Part shown: positions 10,636 through 21,848 of the stretch, one piece after another | How positions within the stretch are numbered: the first letter of the stretch is position 1 | Layout of the letters: the number at the start of each line of letters is the position of its first letter | Origin: Ectocarpus siliculosus | Taxonomy: Eukaryota > Sar > Phaeophyceae > Ectocarpales > Ectocarpaceae | DNA: 32,083 bases | Direction: 5' to 3' | Assembly (NCBI GenBank): GCA_000310025.1 | Contig: FN648468.1 | Location: forward strand, 19,514-51,596 | Notes under the pieces: generated by a model | What the model saw: only the letters and a program-made list of their open reading frames with translations | Databases searched by the model: none | What the model was told of the DNA's origin: nothing | Program-made: the position numbers and the translations under genes

Positions 10636-11005
10636 AATGACTTGCTTTGTGCCCAACAGACAAACGGTAGATGCTCGTGGGCATCGCCGAAGAAGTGGTA
10701 GGGTCTTGACGTAAAATATCCAAGATCCCCTCGCGCAAAGTGGCTTGCATATACCGGCGCTTGTCTCCTCCCGCTACGATCCCATCTCTGCACAGATATC
10801 CATCTTCGTCATCTTGCTGTGCGCGCCTCGCCCGCCCACCTGACTGTCCGCATACTCCATAGATCTGCAAAAACCCTATTAACCCGCTACTTTCCACATG
10901 ACCAAGAGCGGCGCCGGACCCAAGGCAAGCCATACCAAGAGCGATACGGGACTTCACTGTTGTCCTAAAACAGCAGTGCTGGTGCTGCCTGGTTGCTGTT
11001 CTCAT
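10631..11005 (-). CDS. Hypothetical 124-residue ORF
   Basis: An ATG-to-TAG ORF of non-repetitive composition. It has a hydrophobic N-terminal half (KSRIALGMACLGSGAALG, then GLIGFLQIYGV) and a charged second half (RRAQQDDEDGYLCRDGIVAG, then LREGILDILRQDP). I recognise no family. It lies between two genes on the same strand and could be a small membrane or secreted protein, a transposon fragment or a chance frame. Nothing at its ends looks like a splice site requirement. Confidence 0.25.
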   Translation of the reverse strand: MRTATRQHQHCCFRTTVKSRIALGMACLGSGAALGHVESSGLIGFLQIYGVCGQSGGRARRAQQDDEDGYLCRDGIVAGGDKRRYMQATLREGILDILRQDPTTSSAMPTSIYRLSVGHKASHL

Positions 11006-11336
11006 GCCTCCCAGATCCTCCGGATCCTCCTGTCAGTCCTACGTGTATGTATGTCTAAATCCGATCCGCATCTTCTGTCTCTTTTGGAGGGGGGTGCTTT
11101 TTCTGCAGCAAGCATTCCACGGACATCATGCGCATGTGGGCGCCAAGCACCAAGGCTCTCTCGCGCAACACCTTTCTTTCTTTCTCTCACCTCCTGGAGC
11201 GTACGTGCGCGGGGGGTTGGTGCTGAGCTTTCCGATGCAGACTGTGTGCAGAGAGACCGGAGAGAGCAGCAGAATGTGAGAGTGGGAGAGTAGAAGCTCT
11301 TTTTTTCCTGACGTTACAACCCGGCGCCCGATGGTT

Positions 11337-11535
11337 ATCACGCCGCAATAATTGTTTTCACAGACGAACTGACGCGAGTGTATGTATGTATGTATTTTTA
11401 ACCTGATATTACACTAGTAGTGACACAGGAGCGCTGATAGTTGATCACGCCGCAACAATTGTTTTCACAGACGAACTGACACGAATCTACTATGTATATA
11501 TGTATTTAACCTGCTATTAGTGACACAGGAGCGCT
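11337..11535. repeat. Tandem duplication, about 95 bp x2
   Basis: Units at about 11337-11435 and 11444-11535 share ATCACGCCGCAA.AATTGTT, CAGACGAACTGAC.CGA, a TATGTAT-rich stretch and AGTGACACAGGAGCGCT. Small indels distinguish them, so the duplication is not very recent. Confidence 0.9.
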
Positions 11536-11884
11536 TGGAGGAACCACCGAACCCACCCCGTGGTAAAAGTATGGCGTGCATTACACAGGAATCGTGCGGC
11601 GTATTCTCAGACGGACCAGGGCCCTTCGGTCTAGATAGACAAAATACCGGAACAGTCTACAGCAGTGCCTCGTGTTTCCTCGGAACGCTGTATTGCAGTC
11701 TATCGTGGAATAGACATGTGTTGTTGTCTGAGTCACTCCAACAGCAGTGCGCGTGCCGAATACATGCAGGTATGCGTACGATTGCGCTTCGATGTCCCGA
11801 AGTAATCTGACGTTGGTTTTCTCGGGGGTTTTCTTAAATTTATTTATGTCGGACTGCAAATGCCCGAGAATGTTGTTGAGGGCG

Positions 11885-11951
11885 CCTGGATGACATGTTG
11901 TTCCATGATTACTTCTGTAAATCCTGGATGACATGTTGTTGCATGATTACT
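11885..11951. repeat. Direct repeat, 29 bp x2
   Basis: CCTGGATGACATGTTGTT, then one variable base, then CATGATTACT, occurs at 11885-11913 and again at 11923-11951 with a single mismatch. Confidence 0.9.
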
Positions 11952-12909
11952 AAATTTCCCAGCAGATGAGCAATTCAGCAGGCACTTGACCCCATTTGAT
12001 TCCGAACCTATCAGGGCTCAATCTTCGAACAGTATCTCCGCCATCGACAGAATGAAATCCCATAAGCCAACCCCCCCTCCGTTGGCTGTGGGGAAAATAT
12101 GTATGGTGTCCCTCGATAACACGGCGTGATTGGTTGCCTTGCTTCTAATAATGACGGTGGGTGAGCAGAGACGTGTGACTCCCATCAGCCATCCGAATTT
12201 TGCGTCTACAGCGAATAAAAACCACAGGGAACGAAGACTTGCTTCAATTACGAGCGGACGGATTGATCTTCACACCGGGTACACGACAACCTGCAGTACC
12301 CGAAACGACTGCAACAACCTATAACTTGCAGGACTCTGCGGAACACCTTTGCGGGAGGGACCGTGCGAATGCTCGTCGTAGTTAGGCGCCCGCTTTGCAC
12401 GCATCATCCCCCGTGAAACCACCAAGCAACCCGGGTACACCAACAACGCGCCATACCCAAATATATCGGATCTTACGCCATGCGCAACCACAGCCCTCCT
12501 CTTCTCCCCTCCCGCGAAAGTTAAAGACCATCAACAACCAACAAGTCGCGGAAGGTCGACATTTCATAGAAGCTGCGGCAACTCGATCCAAAAGCATTTA
12601 ATACCTGACTTCCAACACACAAAAAATAGAAAACCGCAAACCGAAATCTGTTCCGAAAACAAAAAGAGTACAAATCTGTTTGAAACAACAGTCGACAGGA
12701 AAACTCCCTGCGGAATCTTATCTGGGGCAGTATAACAGCCGAGAACGGCCGCGCCTCAAAACCTGTATCTACCAATCTAGGACTAAACGCGCCAAAGCCC
12801 GCTCTAGAAAAGAAGCCGATGCCTTGAACGGGAGATAAGGGAGCGTTTTGGACCAGTGGCGCTCCATGTCGTCTACTTTCGGCGGTACCTTGCGCTCGGC
12901 CTGAGACTT

Positions 12910-15900
12910 CTACAGGCCTTCGCCGAAGCTCCGGATGAGCTCTCTGGCGGGATCATCGTTGCTAGCAGGCTGCTTCCACGACCTGAGGACGCACAACACA
13001 CATTGCGTTAATAAATTAGCAAGAGGTGTGGTACACAACAACGTAGTAAAAACGGATTGGAAAACAGCGCCACAGCAGTGCTGATTTGTGCGCGCGCTGG
13101 GGTAATGACAAGACGAGGGGGCGCCGTCTGCGAAATGCCACGCACATGGCCGGGATGTATCAATGCGTTTGCTGCCACTACCATAACCTCTCTCCCTCTC
13201 TCGCTCCTGGTACTCTTAAGCTCGTTGAACAAACGCGAAGGATAACGTAAGCTTCAATGAACGAACGTAGGGTGTTCCACACAAGACAACAAGCGGCGGA
13301 AGGGGGGGCGCACCTCGATCTTGCGACGTTGACACGGCCGTCGTCCGCCATGACCCGAAGAGTCTCCTCAAGCGAGTTCGGGAGCAGCTCCTCAGAGTTC
13401 GTCCTCAGCCTTGTGCCGCGACACGACACCAAGACCAGCGACAACACGGGGGCACAGGCATTTCACATCAGACACACACCACCGTCAGCTAGCTTCCCAC
13501 AGCCATCGTTACGAGCACAACACACCTCAACGTGACCAACAGCCACGCCAAAACGTGTCCGGTCAAGCATGATGCGCACCCACGACTTCCCTCACCAAAA
13601 AACACGTGTGAAATCGCCGCGTGTTGGGGTAGGAGCGGGAACTCGCCCCAAGTAATGCCGCGTTTGTTCCATGCACAGGCTGAAATGCCCGGGTTTCGTG
13701 GGCGCCTTTCGTGCTCAACGCAAACGCTTGCGCTCAAAACAAGTACACGTGAACACCACCGTACCGAAGAAAATTTCCCAGAGCCGCACCCTTCCCTCCA
13801 CGCGATCAGCCACCTCTCACAAACCTCTCCTGCCCATGTCGCGTCAGGTCAAACAACCCCCCGCACTTACGGTCTGTTGAAAACTGCCTTCAAGCTTGTG
13901 TCTATCGGTAGCCAGAGCAGATGCGGGGTACTGATACTTGCAACCAGAAAGGGCAGACGTCTAGACATCGTTCGGCCTATCCGTATTTCTCTCTTCCCTC
14001 TTCTCGTCTCGTCTCGTCTCCTCTCCTCTCCTCGCCACTTCTCTTTGCTTCTCTTCTCGCACACACCTGTGCAGATGGATGTACGCGTCGGTCCCATATC
14101 CTTCCATGGGCCTCAGCTTCAGGCTGCCGCCGAAGTACCGCGCGTACAGCCGGCTGAGGGGCAGCCCCATGCCGTACCCCGCGAACGCGAACGTTTCCCC
14201 GGGCTCGGGCTCGGTCGCGCGAATCAGAGCCGCCTCCTCCTCCTTCAGCCTCATGCCTGCAGCAGCGCCGCCACCGGCAGACATTGTCGGACGCGAGCAC
14301 CAGCAGCAGGGAGAAGGACAATACAGCAGCCAGGTTTTATCGAGGTGCGCTCAGAAAATAAGAGTCCCATGGACAAAAACCAATGTGTTGACGTAGGTGA
14401 CAGAAGACATCGCACCCCTTGGCCCGATTTTCAAGGCTCGCTTACCCCCACGGCAGAAAGAGTGGGAGTGCCGACAATCGCGGCGTTGTTACCGTCTCGT
14501 CGAAAATTGAAAATGGTGTTGTTTGATTTATATACCCTCTTCCGTCGTGGAGTACCGTAAGAGTCGGAGAGATGGGACCCCCGTGTTAAGCGTTTTCGTT
14601 TAGCCTACTATTTCTCCACAACTAGAAGGGTGCGAACACCAACCGATACTTCTCAGGAAAGCCCTCGACAAGATGATTCCAAAGCTACCCTTTTCGGCAC
14701 TGGTACCCCCCTGGTTGTGGTGAAATACGCTACAAAAAAACGTTAACACGGGGGTGCCATCTCTCCGACTCTTACGGTAGTCGAGCTCTGAACATCGCTC
14801 CATGGGGTGTGATATCTTCCGTCACATACTGTAGTCGCCTTTGTATCCCACACGGGGAAGGTAGACCGGCCCTCAGGCAAAAACAAGAGGTTCTCAAGTG
14901 GCGGCCCCTTCTGCACAGCAACACAATTGCCAGGGGGAAAAGAGGACAGCAGGACAAGCCACCGGCTCACACACCCGACATGTGATCGAGCGGCACCCCC
15001 GTGAGCTGCGACGCCGTCGGCTTGGGGGCCGTGGAGTACATGTAGGACCACACGCGCTGGAGGTCCGACCGCCGGATGCCGCCCCCCTCGTCGACGATCT
15101 TGATGGTCATGTCCTCGTTCCCTCGAGCCACGATGATCTGCAGACCAACAAGAGACCCAGACCCCCAGAGCCGAAAAAACAATGGCCACGCAAGGGGAAT
15201 TTTGCAACATGTCATGATCGAGATGGTAGTGGTAAATAGTATCCTAAGGCCACTTGTTAAGCTGTCTTTTTTTTGGGCAGTCTTTTTCTCAAAAAGGGAC
15301 GAACCAATAAAGAATCTAGCAAAAAGATGACCCCCTTGTTACGGTGCTGGTCGATCCTTTTTGCTCATCCGCCAAAAAAAATGACCCTGCAACAAGTGCA
15401 ACGGCCGTTCGTCACACAATAAGTACCTTGGCACCGAGTTGGTTTTTCGGTGATATCTCCGCATAGAGCGAAGCATCAGCAACTGTAAAGCTATCCCCCG
15501 CGAGCTGGGTGCTTGGTCCGCCTTGTGCGTCGGCTGATCGAGACCACAGGGCAGTGGGAGGCACGGCAACTGAGGTGGTGAGAGTCAACAGCACCTTGAA
15601 AACCCCCACCGCGCCAACAACCAGCTTTTTTTGCTCTTTTTTGCCCATGCCGCAACTTTGGTTCATGGATGCTCCCTCGCCACACACTGAAATAACAGCG
15701 ATAACAAAGGTATCCGCCACGAGCTATGTGTATGGTCCGTCTTGTGTGGTGGTTGATACAGACCAGGAGGCTGACGGGCGGTCAGAGGTTGTGAGCGCGA
15801 GAGTGGTGGACAAGCGGGAAAAATGACCCGCTGCGTCTCCAAGCATATTTTTTGTTCTTTTTCCCGTGTTGCAACTTTGGTTCATCGATGCTCCCTCGTC

Positions 15901-18229
15901 ACACACCGAAGCAACAGCGATGACAAAGGTATCCGCCATGAGCTGTGCGTCTGATTCGTCTTGTGTGGTGATTGATACAGACCAGGACGCTATAGGTCGC
16001 CCAGAAGTTGGGTTCGCAAAAGTTGACTGTGCACCAAAAAGACCCACCGCTGGTGCGTCCAGGCTCTTTCGGCTCGTTTGCCGCTTCTTTGCCGCACACA
16101 TCGGGTTGTCCACCTGGTCAGCCGAATGACAACATTACGTCTATCGCCGAGGCTACTGACTCCGTACCAGTCACATGACACGACTCGTGCGAATGCCGTT
16201 AGAGTTTGCGGGGATCATCCGTCGAGATATTCAAGTTTGTGGGCAAGTGTCATGTGTTGTGACAGAAAAAGGGCAACAAAAAAAGACAGTCCCATCCTGT
16301 CACAAAGTTGCCCGAAAAGAGACAGGATGGCGCTGTCTTTTTCTTCTGTCCCTTTTTCGAAGGTCCAAAAATGCAAAAAAAGACAGCGTAACAAGTGGTT
16401 CTTGGTCAGTTGTCCCTTTTTGAGAAAAGGGACAGCCCAAAAAAGGACAGCTTAACAAGTGGCCTAATAATCCTACCATAACCGTTACAAAAACTAAACA
16501 ACCGATTGCGTTACCGAGGTTTACAAAATGTTCGCAAAGAAAATCACTTCCTCGTTTCTCGATCGAGGTCGGTGTGGATAGAGAGAACACAGTTGCACCT
16601 CACACACGCCAACGCATCGTGACATGATGCGAAACACCACAGCGCAAGCACGACGAATCGACGCCAGCATGTCATCACACATCAGCGGCATCGTTTGTTT
16701 GTTTTTTTCGTTTCGAAATTGTTGCTCTTCCCGGCAGGCTGGAAGACCCTAGGCCGTCGACTGGGTTCTCGCCGGTCCCGTCGCGGCTACGCAGAAAAAA
16801 AAATCAACATCAGGGTAGCCTCTAACGGTCCACAGTCACAAAAAAAAAAAAAAACATCTTCGCCGTATCCGTCTGGCTGGCTTGGCGGCCAACATTGAGA
16901 CAGGGGAAACGCAACCTGCGAAGAATGAGACTCGTAAACCTTCACAATAAAAAACCTAACATCAAGTGGGCACTCTTGCACCTTTACGAAAATCACCTAA
17001 TCATCACAAAGACCTTGGTGTTTGATCACTAAAGCTCGCCATGAGCCCTTCTAGGGGCCCCATGGAGCATTCCATAGCTGCCCACAGGCCTACGACCCGA
17101 CTGACCTTGACAGGCGGCAACTTTTCGCCGGGTCTGGTCCGGCGGCTGTGCTCCACCGTCGCCCGGCAGCTGTTCTTCAGCACCTCCCGGAGGATGTAGT
17201 ACAGGTGGCTCGGGACGGCCGTGAACGTATCTTTCGCGCGGCCGAACACCTGGGGTTAGGGATTAGGGTTAAGGGTTAGGGATAGGGTTAGTGTCGATGA
17301 AACCGTCGAACCAACCAATCAGACAAACAGAGAGAGACAGAGAGAGGATGCACGTTCCGTACAAAAAATTTGGCATACTTCACAATACAACCGGCAGACA
17401 ACGCAGTGAATGGTTGGTTCTGCGGGCGGGCGGGCGGGCTGGCGGGCTGGGCGACGGTGCTAGCTTTGGTTATGGGTTTCCAACGCTGCTGCAAAAATAG
17501 GTCCCCGTGGATTCGAGCGAGGGAGGGGGGGGGGGATGGAGCGGCGGCGAGTTTTCTGTGCCGTGCCGCCAGGGAACAGTACGTGTCGGGCACCATATGT
17601 CCGACGGCGGTAGTAGCGAACCAGGCCGCCAACCCTTTGTGCCTCAAAAACGTCATCTGTGACGGGTCTATTTTTACTGCTTGTAGTGGCCAGAGGGGGG
17701 GGGAGAGCGGGGCAGCTAAAAAGGTAACGAGGAGGGGGCGAGAGATCACGGCGACAGTTGCGCCAGGAAGGTTGACTTGCTCTTCATTTCACCCATGCAC
17801 TATAATAGAAAACGCCACTATAATAGTAGTGTGGGTTTTTTCTGCGAAACGGTTCAAGCCGAAGAGACGTCTTGAATGGTAAATAATGAATGCCTTGCGA
17901 TTCAGGGCAACAACAAAACACGGCAAAAATACAAGAAACGGCGGAAAGAAAAAATACATACGAAGGTTAACGAAAATCTACGGCCCCATTTTCACACCCT
18001 TGCACCTCGATTGCCGGCGAAGCTCCCATGTGGAGACGGCAGAGGCGGTCGACGTCAGCGGCGGCCCTCCAAGCGACCTGCAGCCATGGCGGGAGGAAAA
18101 AAGCACAAAAAAAAACAAAAAACTCTGGGCTCACTTGCGTGAAGGGCATGGTTGGACAACAACGCCCATGGTCACAACAGTTACACGCGCTTGAAAGCCT
18201 GATTGCTTCCTGTACGCAACAATAACAGC

Positions 18230-18284
<55 letters not shown>

Positions 18285-20103
18285 TGCTGGTGGTTCAATC
18301 TCGGCGCCAAAAGCCTGCTCGAAACATTTAACACACCACAGCCAGACTAAAGTTTGTCTCTACCGTGCTGCTACTCGCCATCACGGGCGAGCACTCTGAC
18401 TCGATCACGCCAGAGAACCCCGGCTTGTTCTTCTTGCTGCTGATGTACGTGTCCACGAGGAACCGGAGGCTTATCCTCGAGATGAAGAAATTGTCCAGGA
18501 TACGATCGATGCGATGCCGTTGGATCAGCCCCACCTCTCCTCTGATTAAATTTGTTCACGAAATTGTGGGGCGTTGTCATCAGTCCATGGTTGTGGGCGG
18601 TGCAGACACAGGGTACACAATTCCATCCCTCGCATTCGTCTTCAGGTCACTGGCGACGTAGCAGCTACGCAACAACTTTGTCTCTCTTTTATCCCTAAAT
18701 GAGTCATTTTCGGCGTGCGGGGCGTGACGGGCGGGTGGATCTAACGAGGCATGTGTGACAAGAATAAGCAGATGTGGCAACCATCGACGCCAGCACGGCC
18801 AAGCTCACTCGTGACCACCATCAGACAGGCAGCGCAGCCTGTGCAACAAAACACGCGCCGCACACACACCACAATTATTTGACCTGAAAAAAATAAAACA
18901 CTTCACCACATCACCGTCCAGCTGCCAATACTCGACTACCCTTTCCCCTCGACGCGTTGGCCCCAACTCCACATCCGAGTGAATAGGGGCACGGGGGGGG
19001 GGGGGGGGGGGGGGGGGNNNNNNNNNNNNNNNNNNNNNNNNNNNNNNNNNNNNNNNNNNNNNNNNNNNNNNNNNNNNNNNNNNNNNNNNNNNNNNNNNNN
19101 NNNNNNNNNNNNNNNNNCTAAGAAGGGGGGGGGGGGCGGGGAAAAAAAAACCGGCGCGCCCCCCCCCCCAAATTTTTTTCCCAAAAAAAAAAAAAAACTT
19201 TCCCCCCCCCCCCCCCCCGGCGCAAAATTTGGGACCCCCTTTCCCCCGGGGGGGGGGGCCCCCCCCCCCCCCCCGGAAAAAAAGGGGAGGGGGGGGGGGG
19301 GGGGGGGGGGGGGGTACTCACATCTTGCATGTCTTAGCGGTTACATCATTGACCACGCGTCACCGAGGGGACGGAGCACTGTTCCCATAGGGTCGATCAC
19401 CGATGGCCAATCGTTCCTTCCTACTTTGCTGACGGCGGTTATAAAATGGTGTCCCTGCCCTATCTATCCTATCGGTATCACTCCCCCGCCTTTTCAGCCC
19501 ACTTCCAACGCGCCAGTACATACAACTACGCCATTCCATGCCTCAAACATCTCCCTGTAACTCTCTTCTATTTTTCCCGGGGGGGGGGTATATAATCCGT
19601 CTTTTCTTGCCGGCATGCAAAGGCTGCCATCGTGACACTCGGTACGCCGGCTAGCGCAGTCGATGCCACGTAGCCAGGAACAAAGAGGCAAAACTACCCA
19701 CACACACCTCAAGGGTCCCAGATCATGGCCTTTACAAGCGTTTTCCGCATTGAGACTGACCTTGTTTCACTGCTCTCCACCCGGTTAGTGCGGTCGATGC
19801 AAATAAAAAAATAAATAAAAAAACACACACAAGCTACGGAGATGGAACACAACTCACTTCTCCTGCAGCTCCAGCACCCCGCGGCTGAGCGCCTGGGGCA
19901 CGCAGGTGTGGTCCATCAGCAGCGAGGACAAGAAATCGGCGAACTGCTGGTCGTCGCCTGGCCCGTCGGGGACCGGACACTCCACCAGCTCGCGCATGAT
20001 GCGGGCGTACCACCTGTTGTTCGACGACGGTTTTCCATTTTCACTCATTGCATATTGATAACAAACATCTGGGTGGGATACTTCTCCTTCGTACACCCGC
20101 CGC

Positions 20104-20137
<34 letters not shown>

Positions 20138-21223
20138 TGCTCGCGCTACATCAACCAAACACGCTGCAAAGCCTACTCAACGAACCAGACGTACGACCAA
20201 AAGGATGCTTCAGATTGGAAAGTAAAAAAAAACACACAAACAGGAGAACTATTGTGTTCATACATACTATTAATAGTAGTTACTCACTCAGCGGCCTCAA
20301 GGACCGGTGCCGTGTGGGACAGGCCGTACGGAAGATGTCGCAGTTCCAGGGCCCTCTTGGCGAACCGGATGGGAACCTGGATTACCGGCGCCGAACCATG
20401 GATCCATCGACGGATACCAAGCGGAACGGATGGATGCATGAGACGGGAGCCGAACCATGGATCGACCGCGACGGATACAAGCGGAATGGATGGATGGATG
20501 CATGGATGAGTCGAAGTAAATCCCAAATCTAAGAATTTGGCCTTAAGAACATGTGTGTGCTCAGTCAAGAATCCTACAATAAAACCTATATATTCGCCGT
20601 GGGGGTAGTCTACCCCATAGAAGAAAAAAAGAAACGGGCCTCGGGAAAAACAAGAGGTTCGTAACTGGTGGCGCGTTCTGTACAGCAGTAAAATAAAACA
20701 AGGCGGCGTCGCAAGCATCGATACAATCCATCGACAGGCGGGTTGAAAGGGATTGCCTGGTGCATAGAGCAGCTCCTGCACGTCAGCGACCGTCGGCGGA
20801 AAAATGTAACAACGCCTAGAGGAGTGAAAAATTACAAAGATCTGGATGGAATGGCTCGATGGATTCATCGATTCCTCGAAGGTGATATGTACCAAGCCAC
20901 TAAAAAAGCGCGGAGAAGAACCCAGCCCATTGGTCCACATACTTGATAACATAACAGGGCGACACGGATGCACCGATGCACGAAATCGCTCGGTTCCTGT
21001 TGTGGCCCTTGGGTTCACTAAAAAGGCCACGGGCCACAGAGACACCTCCTCTCCCTTCCCCAGCTGTGTGCCTTGCTTTCCATCTACCTGCACGTTGCAT
21101 GATGTACATAGTCTGTTTTAGTTTCCCTCCCTCTCGCTTTGCTCGTTCCCCTTGTACTCGCCCTCCACTCTTCCTAACTTCACCCCTCCCTCTCTGTCTG
21201 TCTGTCTCTGTCTGTCTGTCTGT

Positions 21224-21311
<88 letters not shown>

Positions 21312-21814
21312 TCTCTTTTTTCGCTGGCTCTCACCTCGCGGTGCAGAAACTGAGCCTGCCGCACCCTCGAAGCCACGCTGCTGCTCTGACAAAACGCGTG
21401 GATATCCCTCAGAGACAGGGGGGTGGCCTCCTGCACCGATAGCGTCGCCAGCAGCTCCTCGTCTGCCGCCGAAATCCGCGGCGACCGAGCCGGAGGCGGC
21501 GGCGGAGGCGGCGGCGGCGACTGCGGCTGCGGCTGCGGCTGCGGCTGCTGTTGGCGCGGGCGCACCTTCGGGCTACTCGCAGCATTACCCGCGGGTAGCG
21601 ACGAGAAAACTCGCCGATTTTTTCGCCGCCCTGGGACATCCGCAACGCCGCCGTTACCGGCCCCGCATCCGTCCTCTTTACTGCCGAACGTCGTCAAGGA
21701 AGAAGAGGGGCCGCCGTACTCGAAAGACGATCTCCCCCCCGGCCTTCCGGGAGGGGGGTGCGACGCTGTAGCCGCCGCTGCCTCGCCCGGCGGTCTCGCT
21801 TCTGCCCTCGTGCC

Positions 21815-21848
<34 letters not shown>

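Larger units (their letters stand above)
9716..12909. other. Intergenic region between WSC and PDK genes
   Basis: About 3.2 kb separates the WSC start codon from the PDK stop codon; both genes run on the minus strand, so it should hold the PDK 3' UTR and the WSC promoter. It contains three short direct duplications (10551-10635, 11337-11535, 11885-11951) and one possible small ORF (10631-11005). I see no clear core promoter or polyadenylation signal. Confidence 0.5.

Noticed and set aside
13532-14560. 342-codon plus-strand ORF
   Set aside because: It runs antisense through a PDK exon (14067-14256) and its flanking introns, has no family motif, and the PDK exon on the other strand is secure.
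18979-19560. Plus-strand ORF spanning the N run
   Set aside because: Created by unknown bases and homopolymer artefacts.
20900-21334. Extension of PDK exon 1 with an Arg-Glu run
   Set aside because: It lies beyond a good donor (GAG|GTGAGA), and the next conserved PDK segment resumes at 20376, so this is intron containing a GA microsatellite.
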